This document shows, piece by piece, positions 52,200-59,973 of a stretch of 64,000 nt of DNA. The notes below the pieces were generated by a model. That model searched no databases. It had not been told where the DNA came from and saw nothing but the letters and a program-made list of their open reading frames with translations. The DNA is from Mucilaginibacter psychrotolerans (GTDB lineage: Bacteria > Bacteroidota > Bacteroidia > Sphingobacteriales > Sphingobacteriaceae). The stretch's first letter is position 1; the number at the start of each line of letters is the position of its first letter. The stretch covers positions 186,001 through 250,000 of the forward strand of contig NZ_SOZE01000004.1 in assembly GCF_004519315.1 (NCBI RefSeq), in the 5' to 3' direction. A program made the position numbers and the translations under genes.

Positions 52200-53563
52200 G
52201 CGGGGCCATGCACCGGCAACATCACCCGGATGGTGGTGCCCTTATCAACCTTGGAAGCGATAGCGATACTGCCCTTGTGCAGGCGTACGATGTTCAGGGC
52301 CAGTGGCAGCCCTACGCCGTGCCCTTCGAAATTGCCGGTATTGGATGCCCGGAAAAATGGCTCGAAGATATGCTGTACATCGCCCTCGGGGATACCGATG
52401 CCTTCATCCTGTATGCTGAAAATAACACTTTTGTTCTCTGCGATCAGTTTTAGGCTTACCGGTTTGTTTTCGGAGTATTTGCAGGCGTTAAGGGCAATAT
52501 TACTCAGGGCGAGCTTTAGTAGGTTGGGGTTGCCCATCAGCAACAGGCGTTCTTCTTCCTGGGGTAGGGCCGATAAATCGATACTGAGTTTGTTTTCGGG
52601 GATGATGTTGTCCACTGCTTCTTTGATCAGCCAGATCAGTTCATCGGCGCGTATCAGTTCCCAGTTTTGTTTTTTGCCGTCGAAACCGGTTTGGGCCAGG
52701 CCTAGCAAGCTGGTGATAATATCCTGCAGGCTTTGCGCCCCGGTGAGTATCGTGCTTAGGGTGCTGCGGGTATCAGCCCCGGGTTTATCCAGGCTTTTCA
52801 GTGCCAGTTCCGCTTCGCCTTTTATCACGGCCAGGGGCGTACGTAACTCATGCGAAGCATTGCTTACGAAGTTATTCTGCGTTTCGAAGGCGGTCTCCAG
52901 CCGGTCGAGCATGTTGTTGAAGGTTTGGGTAAGCTCGGCTACCTCGTCCTTACCGTCGTAATCTTCCAGCCGCAAATGCAGGTTACTGGCGGTGATGGTA
53001 TTTACCCGTTTGATGATCTTGCGCACCGGCTGAAAGGTGAGGTAAGAAAAACGTTTGCCGATAAGGTAGGCTACAACAACCGATAGTACGAAACCGATGA
53101 GTAATACATGTTGCAGATTGTTCAGCTCATTAAAGCCATAGGGGTCTGTTGCCGATACAATGATCATGACATCGCCATCGGCAAATTTGAAGATATTGCC
53201 CGCGTAAAAAACATTGTCGGTGTTATAGCGTGTTGGGCCATCGCTAATGATGCTGTTCACCAGTTCGGCCGGTACGCCTTTTAGGGAATGGCCGTTTATA
53301 TAATCGGCAGGTTTTAATAGGTAGTGCTTTTCAGAAGTGAGTTTTTCCAGGTAACGCTGCCTCAGTTCTTTATAAATACCGATACTGTCTTTATCGTTAT
53401 GGTGGTAAATCTGCGCTGAGACGTTGACCCTTGTTTCCAGTCGCTTGTAAAAATCCTCGAAAGTAAACTGGTGCACAAAGTAGAATATCGCTCCGCTCAA
53501 TATGGTTATGAGGGCCACTGTAAGGGCTAAAAATAATAAGGCAACTTTCCGCTGGATGCTCAT
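52163..53563 (-). CDS. HAMP-domain sensor histidine kinase
   Basis: 466 residues. Membrane helices at about 9-30 and 154-175 with a periplasmic sensor between; HAMP 178-240; HisKA H in SNASHELRTPLAVIK near 248; HATPase N (ALNACKYS), G1 (DEGIGIPEG) and G2 (GHGVGLPLAL). It pairs with the response regulator 6 bp upstream. The last ~12 residues (AAPPKSSPVGRT) are translated from the repeat, so the original C-terminus probably ended near VHGP. Confidence 0.95.
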   Translation of the reverse strand: MSIQRKVALLFLALTVALITILSGAIFYFVHQFTFEDFYKRLETRVNVSAQIYHHNDKDSIGIYKELRQRYLEKLTSEKHYLLKPADYINGHSLKGVPAELVNSIISDGPTRYNTDNVFYAGNIFKFADGDVMIIVSATDPYGFNELNNLQHVLLIGFVLSVVVAYLIGKRFSYLTFQPVRKIIKRVNTITASNLHLRLEDYDGKDEVAELTQTFNNMLDRLETAFETQNNFVSNASHELRTPLAVIKGEAELALKSLDKPGADTRSTLSTILTGAQSLQDIITSLLGLAQTGFDGKKQNWELIRADELIWLIKEAVDNIIPENKLSIDLSALPQEEERLLLMGNPNLLKLALSNIALNACKYSENKPVSLKLIAENKSVIFSIQDEGIGIPEGDVQHIFEPFFRASNTGNFEGHGVGLPLALNIVRLHKGSIAIASKVDKGTTIRVMLPVHGPAAPPKSSPVGRT

Positions 53564-53568
53564 TTAAG

Positions 53569-54240
53569 TTATTTTAAGATATATCCCATGCCCACCACCG
53601 TATGTATCAGTTTGGGTTCATAATCCTTATCCACTTTTTTGCGCAGGTAATTGATATACACATCTACCACGTTGGTGCCCATGTTAAAATCGATGTTCCA
53701 TACGTTTTCCAGTATCTCAATGCGCGATAGCATGTGGTTGCGATTCTTCACCAGGAATTCCAACAGCCGGTATTCGGTAGCCGTAAGATCGATGGTTTTA
53801 CCGGCGCGGGTTACCGAGCGTTCGTCGGTATTGATCACCAGGTCGGCCACCTGTAGCAGGTTGGGGGCGGGGGCGTTACTGCCGTTGCGGCGGGCAAGGG
53901 TACGGATACGGGCATTCAGTTCGGCCAGGCTGAAGGGTTTTACCATGTAGTCGTCGGCCCCGCTATCCAGGCCCACTACAATATTTTCGGTAGTGCCCAA
54001 TGCGGTAAGCATTAGGATTGCCGACTGGGTGTTGGCCTGCCTAAGCTGGCGGCAAACTTCGATACCATTGATACCGGGCAGCATAATATCCAGTATGATG
54101 AGCTGGAAATCGGCCTTTAGTGCCATTTGCAGTCCGGTAGTGCCATCGAGCGCAATGCTTAGTTCGTGGCCCTCGGCGGTTAAATCGCGTTGGATGATGG
54201 ATACCAGCCTGGCCTCGTCTTCTATCAATAGTATCTTCAT
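53569..54240 (-). CDS. OmpR/PhoB-type response regulator
   Basis: 223 residues. Receiver with D51 (LIILDIMLPG) and K101 (VKPF); winged helix with RTLARRNG linker and LTATEYRLLEFLVKNRNHMLSR. First gene of the two-component operon, 5 bp before the kinase. Target genes are not visible. Confidence 0.96.
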   Translation of the reverse strand: MKILLIEDEARLVSIIQRDLTAEGHELSIALDGTTGLQMALKADFQLIILDIMLPGINGIEVCRQLRQANTQSAILMLTALGTTENIVVGLDSGADDYMVKPFSLAELNARIRTLARRNGSNAPAPNLLQVADLVINTDERSVTRAGKTIDLTATEYRLLEFLVKNRNHMLSRIEILENVWNIDFNMGTNVVDVYINYLRKKVDKDYEPKLIHTVVGMGYILK

Positions 54241-54257
54241 TGTGGCAAATATATACC

Positions 54258-54385
54258 GTCTGAATCAGGATTTACAGAATTTTAGAATTAACAGAATATA
54301 AACGAGGGTCTTTAAGCGTCGTAGCAATGCCACATTGCAATTCTCATTCTGAAAATTCTCCCATTCTGTAGATTCTGATTCAGAC
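54258..54385. repeat. TCTGAATCAGGATT-type palindrome
   Basis: GTCTGAATCAGGATTTACAG on the left and TGTAGATTCTGATTCAGAC on the right are inverted with internal GAATTTTAGAATTAACAGAA / TTCTCATTCTGAAAATTC units. It lies between the divergent response regulator and the kinase cluster. Confidence 0.8.
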
Positions 54386-54412
54386 ATTCAGTTCAGTATA
54401 TTAGCACCATAA

Positions 54413-55798
54413 ATGAGCAAAGTATTTACCATTGCCGAAGGTTTAGAAAATCTGGGTGCCTTGCGTACCGGCGGGCAGGGTTCCGTTTATAAGGGCAAGC
54501 GGCAGGGCACTATTTACTCAGCTGTAAAACTCATCCCAACGCCCATCTACGCCGAAAACGAAGACGATAAAAATTACCGCAACTTCCGCAACGAGGTGGC
54601 CAAGCTGCAAAAGGTAAACGAAATTCCCAACCCCAATATCGTCAAGATATTAAGCTCGGGCCTTACCGAGAGTGGCTCTTTCCCGTTCATAGAGATGGAA
54701 TTCATCGATGGCCCGGACCTGAGCGAGCTGCTGCTGCCGCCACACCCCAAACTTTTCACCCTGAAAGAGGTACTTAAAGTAGCTGACCAGTTGGCTAGCG
54801 CACTGGCGCATTGCCATCGCCTCGGCGTAAAACATGGCGACCTGAAAAGCAATAACGTAAAATACAATATCCACACCGGCAATTACGTCCTGCTTGATTT
54901 TGGCCTGGCTATCATGACCGAAGAGCAACGCCGCAGCAGCATGCAAAATGCAGGCGCGGTAGAATTTATGGCACCCGAACAGTACGAGGGTAAAATGCTG
55001 CTGCAAAGCGATATTTACAGCTACGGCATTATCCTGTACGAATTGCTGGCCGGAGAGGTGCCATTCGTGCTGGCGGGCAACGGAGAGAATGGCCGCAACG
55101 CCATTATGCTGATGCATCTGGAGGCCACCGTGCCCGATGTATTGGAAAAGCGAAGATCGAATTTGCCGGAAGATTGGCCCGACGCGAAAAAGGCTGCCGA
55201 ATTGCAGGTGCCCGGCTGGTTACTTAAACTGGTGGAGAAATGCCTGCAAAAGAAACCCACCGAACGATATGCCGATGCACTGGAATTGTACGAGGCTATA
55301 TCTTTACACCAAACGCGGGTTGATGCAGCAGTGCCGGTTACCGCACCGAACAACGCTGCCGAACTGGAATGGGCATTGAAACTACAGCTCATCAAAAATC
55401 AGTTGCAGGATAGGTTGATATCTGAAATGATACTGCTTTACGATGCCCGCCCGCCCGAGGCCCTTGCCGATGAAAATAAAGCCTACTACCTGCACGAGCA
55501 GGTTACGCTGCACCACAACCACCTAAACGTATTGCTGAGTGCAAACGGGAAAGGGGATAAGGTACAGGATAGCGACATCCGCACAGCCGTAGACAAACTC
55601 CAGGCACCCGAATCGTTTGCCCACCCGGCCAAAATCGTGTTATCGAAACCCGTGCTTTATATTTTGTTAGCGGCATTAGGTGTGCTATTATTTAGCACCA
55701 TTTTGCTTTGGCAGGTGTACCGCCACAACCCAACCGCCCTTAAGTTGATGAACTTGGTATTAACTATTATCAGAAGCATTTTCGCTGCGAAAAAGTAG
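54413..55798 (+). CDS. Transmembrane Ser/Thr protein kinase 1 (non-RD, short tail)
   Basis: 461 residues. Eukaryotic-like kinase at 13-300: Gly loop TGGQGSVYKG (19-28), Lys39 (AVKLI), Glu61, catalytic H141-G142-D143 (HGDLKSNN, so the HRD Arg is Gly), DFG at 162-164, APE at 187-189. A linker (300-410), one membrane helix (about 413-434) and about 25 residues outside follow. No PASTA or other sensor. Kinases without the HRD Arg usually do not need activation-loop phosphorylation. It shares its N-terminal 300 residues with the next gene. Confidence 0.95.
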   Translation: MSKVFTIAEGLENLGALRTGGQGSVYKGKRQGTIYSAVKLIPTPIYAENEDDKNYRNFRNEVAKLQKVNEIPNPNIVKILSSGLTESGSFPFIEMEFIDGPDLSELLLPPHPKLFTLKEVLKVADQLASALAHCHRLGVKHGDLKSNNVKYNIHTGNYVLLDFGLAIMTEEQRRSSMQNAGAVEFMAPEQYEGKMLLQSDIYSYGIILYELLAGEVPFVLAGNGENGRNAIMLMHLEATVPDVLEKRRSNLPEDWPDAKKAAELQVPGWLLKLVEKCLQKKPTERYADALELYEAISLHQTRVDAAVPVTAPNNAAELEWALKLQLIKNQLQDRLISEMILLYDARPPEALADENKAYYLHEQVTLHHNHLNVLLSANGKGDKVQDSDIRTAVDKLQAPESFAHPAKIVLSKPVLYILLAALGVLLFSTILLWQVYRHNPTALKLMNLVLTIIRSIFAAKK

Positions 55799-55960
55799 GT
55801 TTTTGGTGAGACAATTAAATACCCGATAAATTGAAGAATTTTGAAGATTTTTAAAGATTTTCGAGGGTAATTTTGCATTACACACAACAAAGCGATTGCT
55901 TTATTGTAATTTCAACGCAAGCTAACCGTTATACGGTCGGCAGAAATCTTAACACCATAA

Positions 55961-57358
55961 ATGAGTAAAGTATTTACCATAGCAGAGGGGCTGGAAAACC
56001 TTGGCGCATTGCGCACCGGGGGGCAGGGCTCGGTATATAAAGGCAAACGAACAGGTACTATCTATTCGGCAGTAAAGCTGATACCTACACCCATCCATAC
56101 CGAAAGCGGCGACGATAAAAATTACCGAAATTTCCAGAACGAGGTTGCTAAGTTGCAGAAGGTGAACGAGATACCTAACCCAAATATCGTAAAGATATTA
56201 AGCTGGGGCGTTACCGAGAGTGGCTCTTTCCCTTACATCGAGATGGAATACATCGATGGCCCCGATCTTAACGAACTCCTGGCCCCGCCGCACGAAAAGA
56301 TATTTTCCCTGAAAGAATTGCTTAAGGTAGCAGATCAATTGGCCTGTGCCTTAGCACATTGCCACAAAGTTGGCGTAAAGCACGGCGATATCAAAAGCAA
56401 CAACGTAAAGTACAATATCCACACGGGCAATTATGTACTGCTTGATTTTGGCCTGGCCATCATGAGCGAGGAGCAGCGCCGCAGCAGCATACGCCATGCA
56501 GGGGCAGTGGAGTTTATGGCACCCGAGCAGCACGAAGGTAAAATGCTGTTGCAGACCGATATATACAGCTACGGCGTTATCGTCTACGAATTGCTTACCG
56601 GCGAAGTGCCTTTCCCGCTTACTGGCGAGGGAGATAGCGGCCGCAATGCCGTTATGCTTGGCCATATGGAAGCAGAGGTGCCTGATGCAATCCGCGCCCG
56701 TAAACTCAACCTGCCCGAGGACTGGCCCGAGGCAAAAATGCGGCAGGAAATGCAGGTACCCGCCTGGCTCATCAACCTGATTAATAAATGCTTGCAAAAG
56801 AAACCCGAAGACCGATTTGCCGATGGGCCGGAACTGCACGACGCTATAGTTACCGGCAGCCTTTCGGCGACGGCCGGAACGGTGGGTACGGGGATTGCGG
56901 GTGTTTCTAAAGCTAATATCGATGTACTGAAGACCGAGAACAAAAGGTTGCAGCAACAGATACTGGAGCTGCAAACTGCCCTGTCTGCCGAAACAATTGA
57001 GTATGAAGCATCGCAAATGCCTGATAACGAATCGAAAATAACGGTATCTAAATTGGGTTTCAATGCGTTGGTGGCCCTGTTGGTGTTATTCATCGGTTTT
57101 TCGGTTTACGCGGCATTTTATAAGAAAGACGCGCGGCTACCCAAGACCATCACCCAGGATTCGCTGAAAACGCCTACAGACACCCCTGCTCAAACGCCGG
57201 TTGAGCAACAAACCGATTTGCCCGCGAATGATGCTTACGAAAGAAAGCGTATCAGAGACTCTATCAAACATGTAACAGACAGTATCAGGCAAGCTGTTAT
57301 AGACAGTACCACAAACGCGGAACGGGATAAAGTACAGGTAGATACGCCCCAACCGTAG
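55961..57358 (+). CDS. Transmembrane Ser/Thr protein kinase 2 (non-RD, coiled coil and outside tail)
   Basis: 465 residues. The kinase domain is a close paralogue of 54413-55798 with identical spacing (HGD at 141-143, DFG, APE). The C-terminal part is different: a coiled-coil-like stretch (KTENKRLQQQILELQTALSAE, about 327-347), one membrane helix (365-387) and a Thr/Asp-rich 78-residue outside tail ('DTPAQTPVEQQTDLPANDAY'). Even the bases before the start match the first kinase (ACACCATAAATGAGTAAAG), so the duplication includes the 5' flank. Likely receives signal through the tail; no known sensor domain. Confidence 0.95.
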   Translation: MSKVFTIAEGLENLGALRTGGQGSVYKGKRTGTIYSAVKLIPTPIHTESGDDKNYRNFQNEVAKLQKVNEIPNPNIVKILSWGVTESGSFPYIEMEYIDGPDLNELLAPPHEKIFSLKELLKVADQLACALAHCHKVGVKHGDIKSNNVKYNIHTGNYVLLDFGLAIMSEEQRRSSIRHAGAVEFMAPEQHEGKMLLQTDIYSYGVIVYELLTGEVPFPLTGEGDSGRNAVMLGHMEAEVPDAIRARKLNLPEDWPEAKMRQEMQVPAWLINLINKCLQKKPEDRFADGPELHDAIVTGSLSATAGTVGTGIAGVSKANIDVLKTENKRLQQQILELQTALSAETIEYEASQMPDNESKITVSKLGFNALVALLVLFIGFSVYAAFYKKDARLPKTITQDSLKTPTDTPAQTPVEQQTDLPANDAYERKRIRDSIKHVTDSIRQAVIDSTTNAERDKVQVDTPQP

Positions 57359-57445
57359 CTAACAAAACATTTAATTACACCTGTACATAAAAAACATCTG
57401 TATACGTTTTATGTTCAGTAATCATCATCGGAACTTATATCACAA

Positions 57446-58405
57446 ATGGAATCAAAACCGAATTTTTGGCAACGCATAGGCATACAGGATTGGTTCCTGA
57501 CCAAAGAGAGCAGCGGCGTTTCAGGCAAGATACCGCCGCTTACACCCAATGATGTTTACGCTTACATCGTAGATAAATTCAGGGAATCGATAAAGGAACT
57601 TTCCTTCGGAGAGCGTGTAGTGTTTTACCATGAATTCATCATCAGCTTTAATGCTGAGGATTACAAAGAGTTCGTAGAAAACAAGCAGGGTCTTTTTGGG
57701 CTAATCGTACAGGAAACGGTCAAGAAGTTTTACGAAATACTGAAAGAATACCGTATAGCCGGCAAAAAGGTGGAGCCATCTGGCTCTAAGTGGGTGTTCA
57801 GGCTGGTATCGCATCCTGATTACCAACGTGGAGATAAAGGCTTCATGGGCAAACTACTGCCCGATAATAGTCAGCCAGCCAAAAAAGAGGAGAATCTTCG
57901 CGTAACCTTCATTCCCCGCCAAACAGGTATAGCCCAAACTTTCGACGTTAACCAGGATATCCTGAAAGGCTTCATCTACTACAGCGAAGGCTATTTCGAG
58001 ATACCTTACCAGGAGGATTTGGAGTACAGCGAGAAAGAAGCCATTAAAGCTGATAGAAAGAGCCTTGCAAGGTTCGAGACGATCATCCCCGATAAACAGT
58101 ACGCCGGTAAAAAGGTTGAGTACCTGATGAAGGACGACGATATCATCGTATCGGGCAGCGACGAGGAACGCGATGAGCAGAATATATTCAGGGTACCCAG
58201 CGAATGGGTAAATACACCGCATTTGCAGGTGCGTTTCAACAAAGCGGATGGCAAGTTTTACCTGGCCTCTTTCGGCGAGATGACCACCCTGAATGAAATG
58301 GCTGTACCCACCAGTGATATAAACGCACCCAAATGGGTAGAGCTGCCCGTAAACTCGCGCATATTGCTCAATGGCATTATTGGCTTAAACCTGTTTAAAT
58401 CGTAG
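57446..58405 (+). CDS. FhaA-like protein: DUF3662-like domain plus degenerate FHA
   Basis: 319 residues, soluble. Residues 38-140 (LTPNDVYAYIVDKFRES ... SFNAEDYKEFVENKQGLFGLIVQETVKKFYEILKEYRIAGKKVEPSGSKW) follow the order of the DUF3662 domain of actinobacterial FhaA. Residues 230-319 look like an FHA fold (NIFRVPSEWVNTPHLQVRF ... FGEMTTLNEMAVP ... NSRILLNGIIGL) but the pThr-binding Arg and Ser/His residues are not obvious. It is probably a scaffold between kinases and the wall synthase; pThr binding is uncertain. Confidence 0.75.
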   Translation: MESKPNFWQRIGIQDWFLTKESSGVSGKIPPLTPNDVYAYIVDKFRESIKELSFGERVVFYHEFIISFNAEDYKEFVENKQGLFGLIVQETVKKFYEILKEYRIAGKKVEPSGSKWVFRLVSHPDYQRGDKGFMGKLLPDNSQPAKKEENLRVTFIPRQTGIAQTFDVNQDILKGFIYYSEGYFEIPYQEDLEYSEKEAIKADRKSLARFETIIPDKQYAGKKVEYLMKDDDIIVSGSDEERDEQNIFRVPSEWVNTPHLQVRFNKADGKFYLASFGEMTTLNEMAVPTSDINAPKWVELPVNSRILLNGIIGLNLFKS

Positions 58406-58409
58406 AGGT

Positions 58410-58508
58410 ATGTCGCAGATATTATCCATCGGGTTATTGGTACTGGTAATATGCCTGCTGGCCACCCATTTTATTGACATTAAAAACTCCGGTAAACACA
58501 ATGGCTGA
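58410..58508 (+). CDS. 32-residue single-span membrane microprotein
   Basis: ATG at 58410, 5 bp after the FHA stop, to TGA at 58506. The sequence has one membrane helix (about residues 4-22: ILSIGLLVLVICLLATHF) and a short hydrophilic end. Its stop overlaps the PP2C start by 8 bp (58501-58508), so translation is likely coupled. Too short for ordinary ORF calling. It may hold the phosphatase, kinases and synthase together in the membrane; this is inference. Confidence 0.6.
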   Translation: MSQILSIGLLVLVICLLATHFIDIKNSGKHNG

Positions 58509-59973
58509 AAACTTTTTTGGACTGACGGATACCGGCAAGGTACGCAGCAATAACGAAGATACCTTTATTGCCGAACGGCTGGGCAGCGGCCTCATTCTGG
58601 CCGGCGTTATAGATGGCGTGGGCGGTTACAACGGCGGCGAAGTGGCAGCAGCCATTGCCCGTGAACAGATATCGGATTACCTGGAGAGCAAGAAGGGTGA
58701 GCCTATTCCTGCTATGATTGAGGCTGTTAAACGTGCCAATAACGCCATCGCTGCCAAGAAGCTCGAAGAAAAAGAGCTGGATAGCATGGCTTGTGTGGCA
58801 ACCATCGCATTGGTAGATATTGCTAACAACCAGTTCTACTACGCCCACGTTGGTGATACCCGCCTGTACTTGCTGCGCGATGCCTCGCTGATAAAAATAT
58901 CTAAGGACCACTCGTTTGTAGGCTTCCTCGAAGATTCGGGCAGGCTTACGGAGCGCGAAGCCATGGATCACCCCAAACGCAACGAGATAAACAAAGCCCT
59001 GGGTTTCGGCACCAACATAGATGCCGACGATAGTTTCATCGAAACAGGGCAATCGCCATTTTTGCCGGGGGATATGCTGCTGCTCTGCAGCGACGGCCTT
59101 ACCGATATGGTGGATAAGCGCGAAATAACGGCCATCATTACACAATCTGTTTCTCTGCACGATAAGGCAGCCGGTCTCATCCGCTCCGCCAACAAAAATG
59201 GCGGGCACGATAATGTTACTGTAGCTCTGGTTCAAAACGATAAAGCATCGCATCAGCACACGGCCATCGCGCCAACAGTTGAGCTAAAAAAAAACGATGA
59301 ACCCGCCGCCCAAGCCAACAAGGAATACGCGTCGGCAAAAGCCGCCATAAATCCCGATAAACAAAAAGCGATGCCCGCAAAAAAAGGCAGTTTTGCCGTA
59401 GCTATACTCACTATACTTTTGCTGGTATCTTTAGGCGCTGCGGCCTATTGCTATATGCAATGGCAAAAGGAAGCCCATAGGACAACCAAACCGCTAACTC
59501 TTGGGACAGATACAGTGCGCCAGAAAGCACCTCGTAACCCGCATGAAATACAATTGCAGAATGCTATAAATATGGCAAAAGGAGATACGGTTACGCTTAT
59601 AGATACCTTGTTTAAACAGCCTATAATTATCAGCGATACGCTGGATATCAGCAAGCCAAGGCTGTATATAAAGGTAAAGGGTACCATTACGCTAAAATGC
59701 GATACTGCTTATAAAGGACCAGCTTTTTCGACGTTCAAAGGTGCAAAATCTGTCGGTTTCGAAAATATTAAACTACAGGGCTTTGTGGTTGGAATCAGTA
59801 CTTATAATACAGACCTCCGCCTTAAGAACGTACAATTCCTTAACTGTGCGCAGCCCATCCTGCGCAGCTTTATGCTGCCTGCGGCCAAACCCATCAATGA
59901 GGGTTTCCCGGTAACCGTGCTTTTTGCCGATTCGACAAGTAAATTCACAACAACACCAAATGGAAAGAGATAA
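58501..59973 (+). CDS. PP2C-type Ser/Thr phosphatase with membrane span and outside beta-helix-like domain
   Basis: 490 residues from ATG 58501 (MAENFFGLTDTGKVRSNNED). PP2C domain 1-246 with metal-binding D38 in IDGVGG, D198 in CSDGLTDMV and D237 in GGHDNVT. A flexible linker, one membrane helix at 298-317, then an extracytoplasmic domain (345-470) with short repeating beta strands (ITLKCDTAYKGPAFSTFKG, VGFENIKLQGFVVGI, DLRLKNVQFLNCAQPIL) resembling a right-handed beta-helix. PstP of actinobacteria has no such domain. It overlaps the SEDS-PBP fusion by 14 bp. Confidence 0.9.
   Translation: MAENFFGLTDTGKVRSNNEDTFIAERLGSGLILAGVIDGVGGYNGGEVAAAIAREQISDYLESKKGEPIPAMIEAVKRANNAIAAKKLEEKELDSMACVATIALVDIANNQFYYAHVGDTRLYLLRDASLIKISKDHSFVGFLEDSGRLTEREAMDHPKRNEINKALGFGTNIDADDSFIETGQSPFLPGDMLLLCSDGLTDMVDKREITAIITQSVSLHDKAAGLIRSANKNGGHDNVTVALVQNDKASHQHTAIAPTVELKKNDEPAAQANKEYASAKAAINPDKQKAMPAKKGSFAVAILTILLLVSLGAAAYCYMQWQKEAHRTTKPLTLGTDTVRQKAPRNPHEIQLQNAINMAKGDTVTLIDTLFKQPIIISDTLDISKPRLYIKVKGTITLKCDTAYKGPAFSTFKGAKSVGFENIKLQGFVVGISTYNTDLRLKNVQFLNCAQPILRSFMLPAAKPINEGFPVTVLFADSTSKFTTTPNGKR

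Noticed and set aside
54413..59973. Type VI secretion regulation (STPK-FHA-PP2C as in TagF/PpkA/PppA)
   Set aside because: No tss or tse genes are visible and the partner is a wall synthase, so wall control is the better reading.
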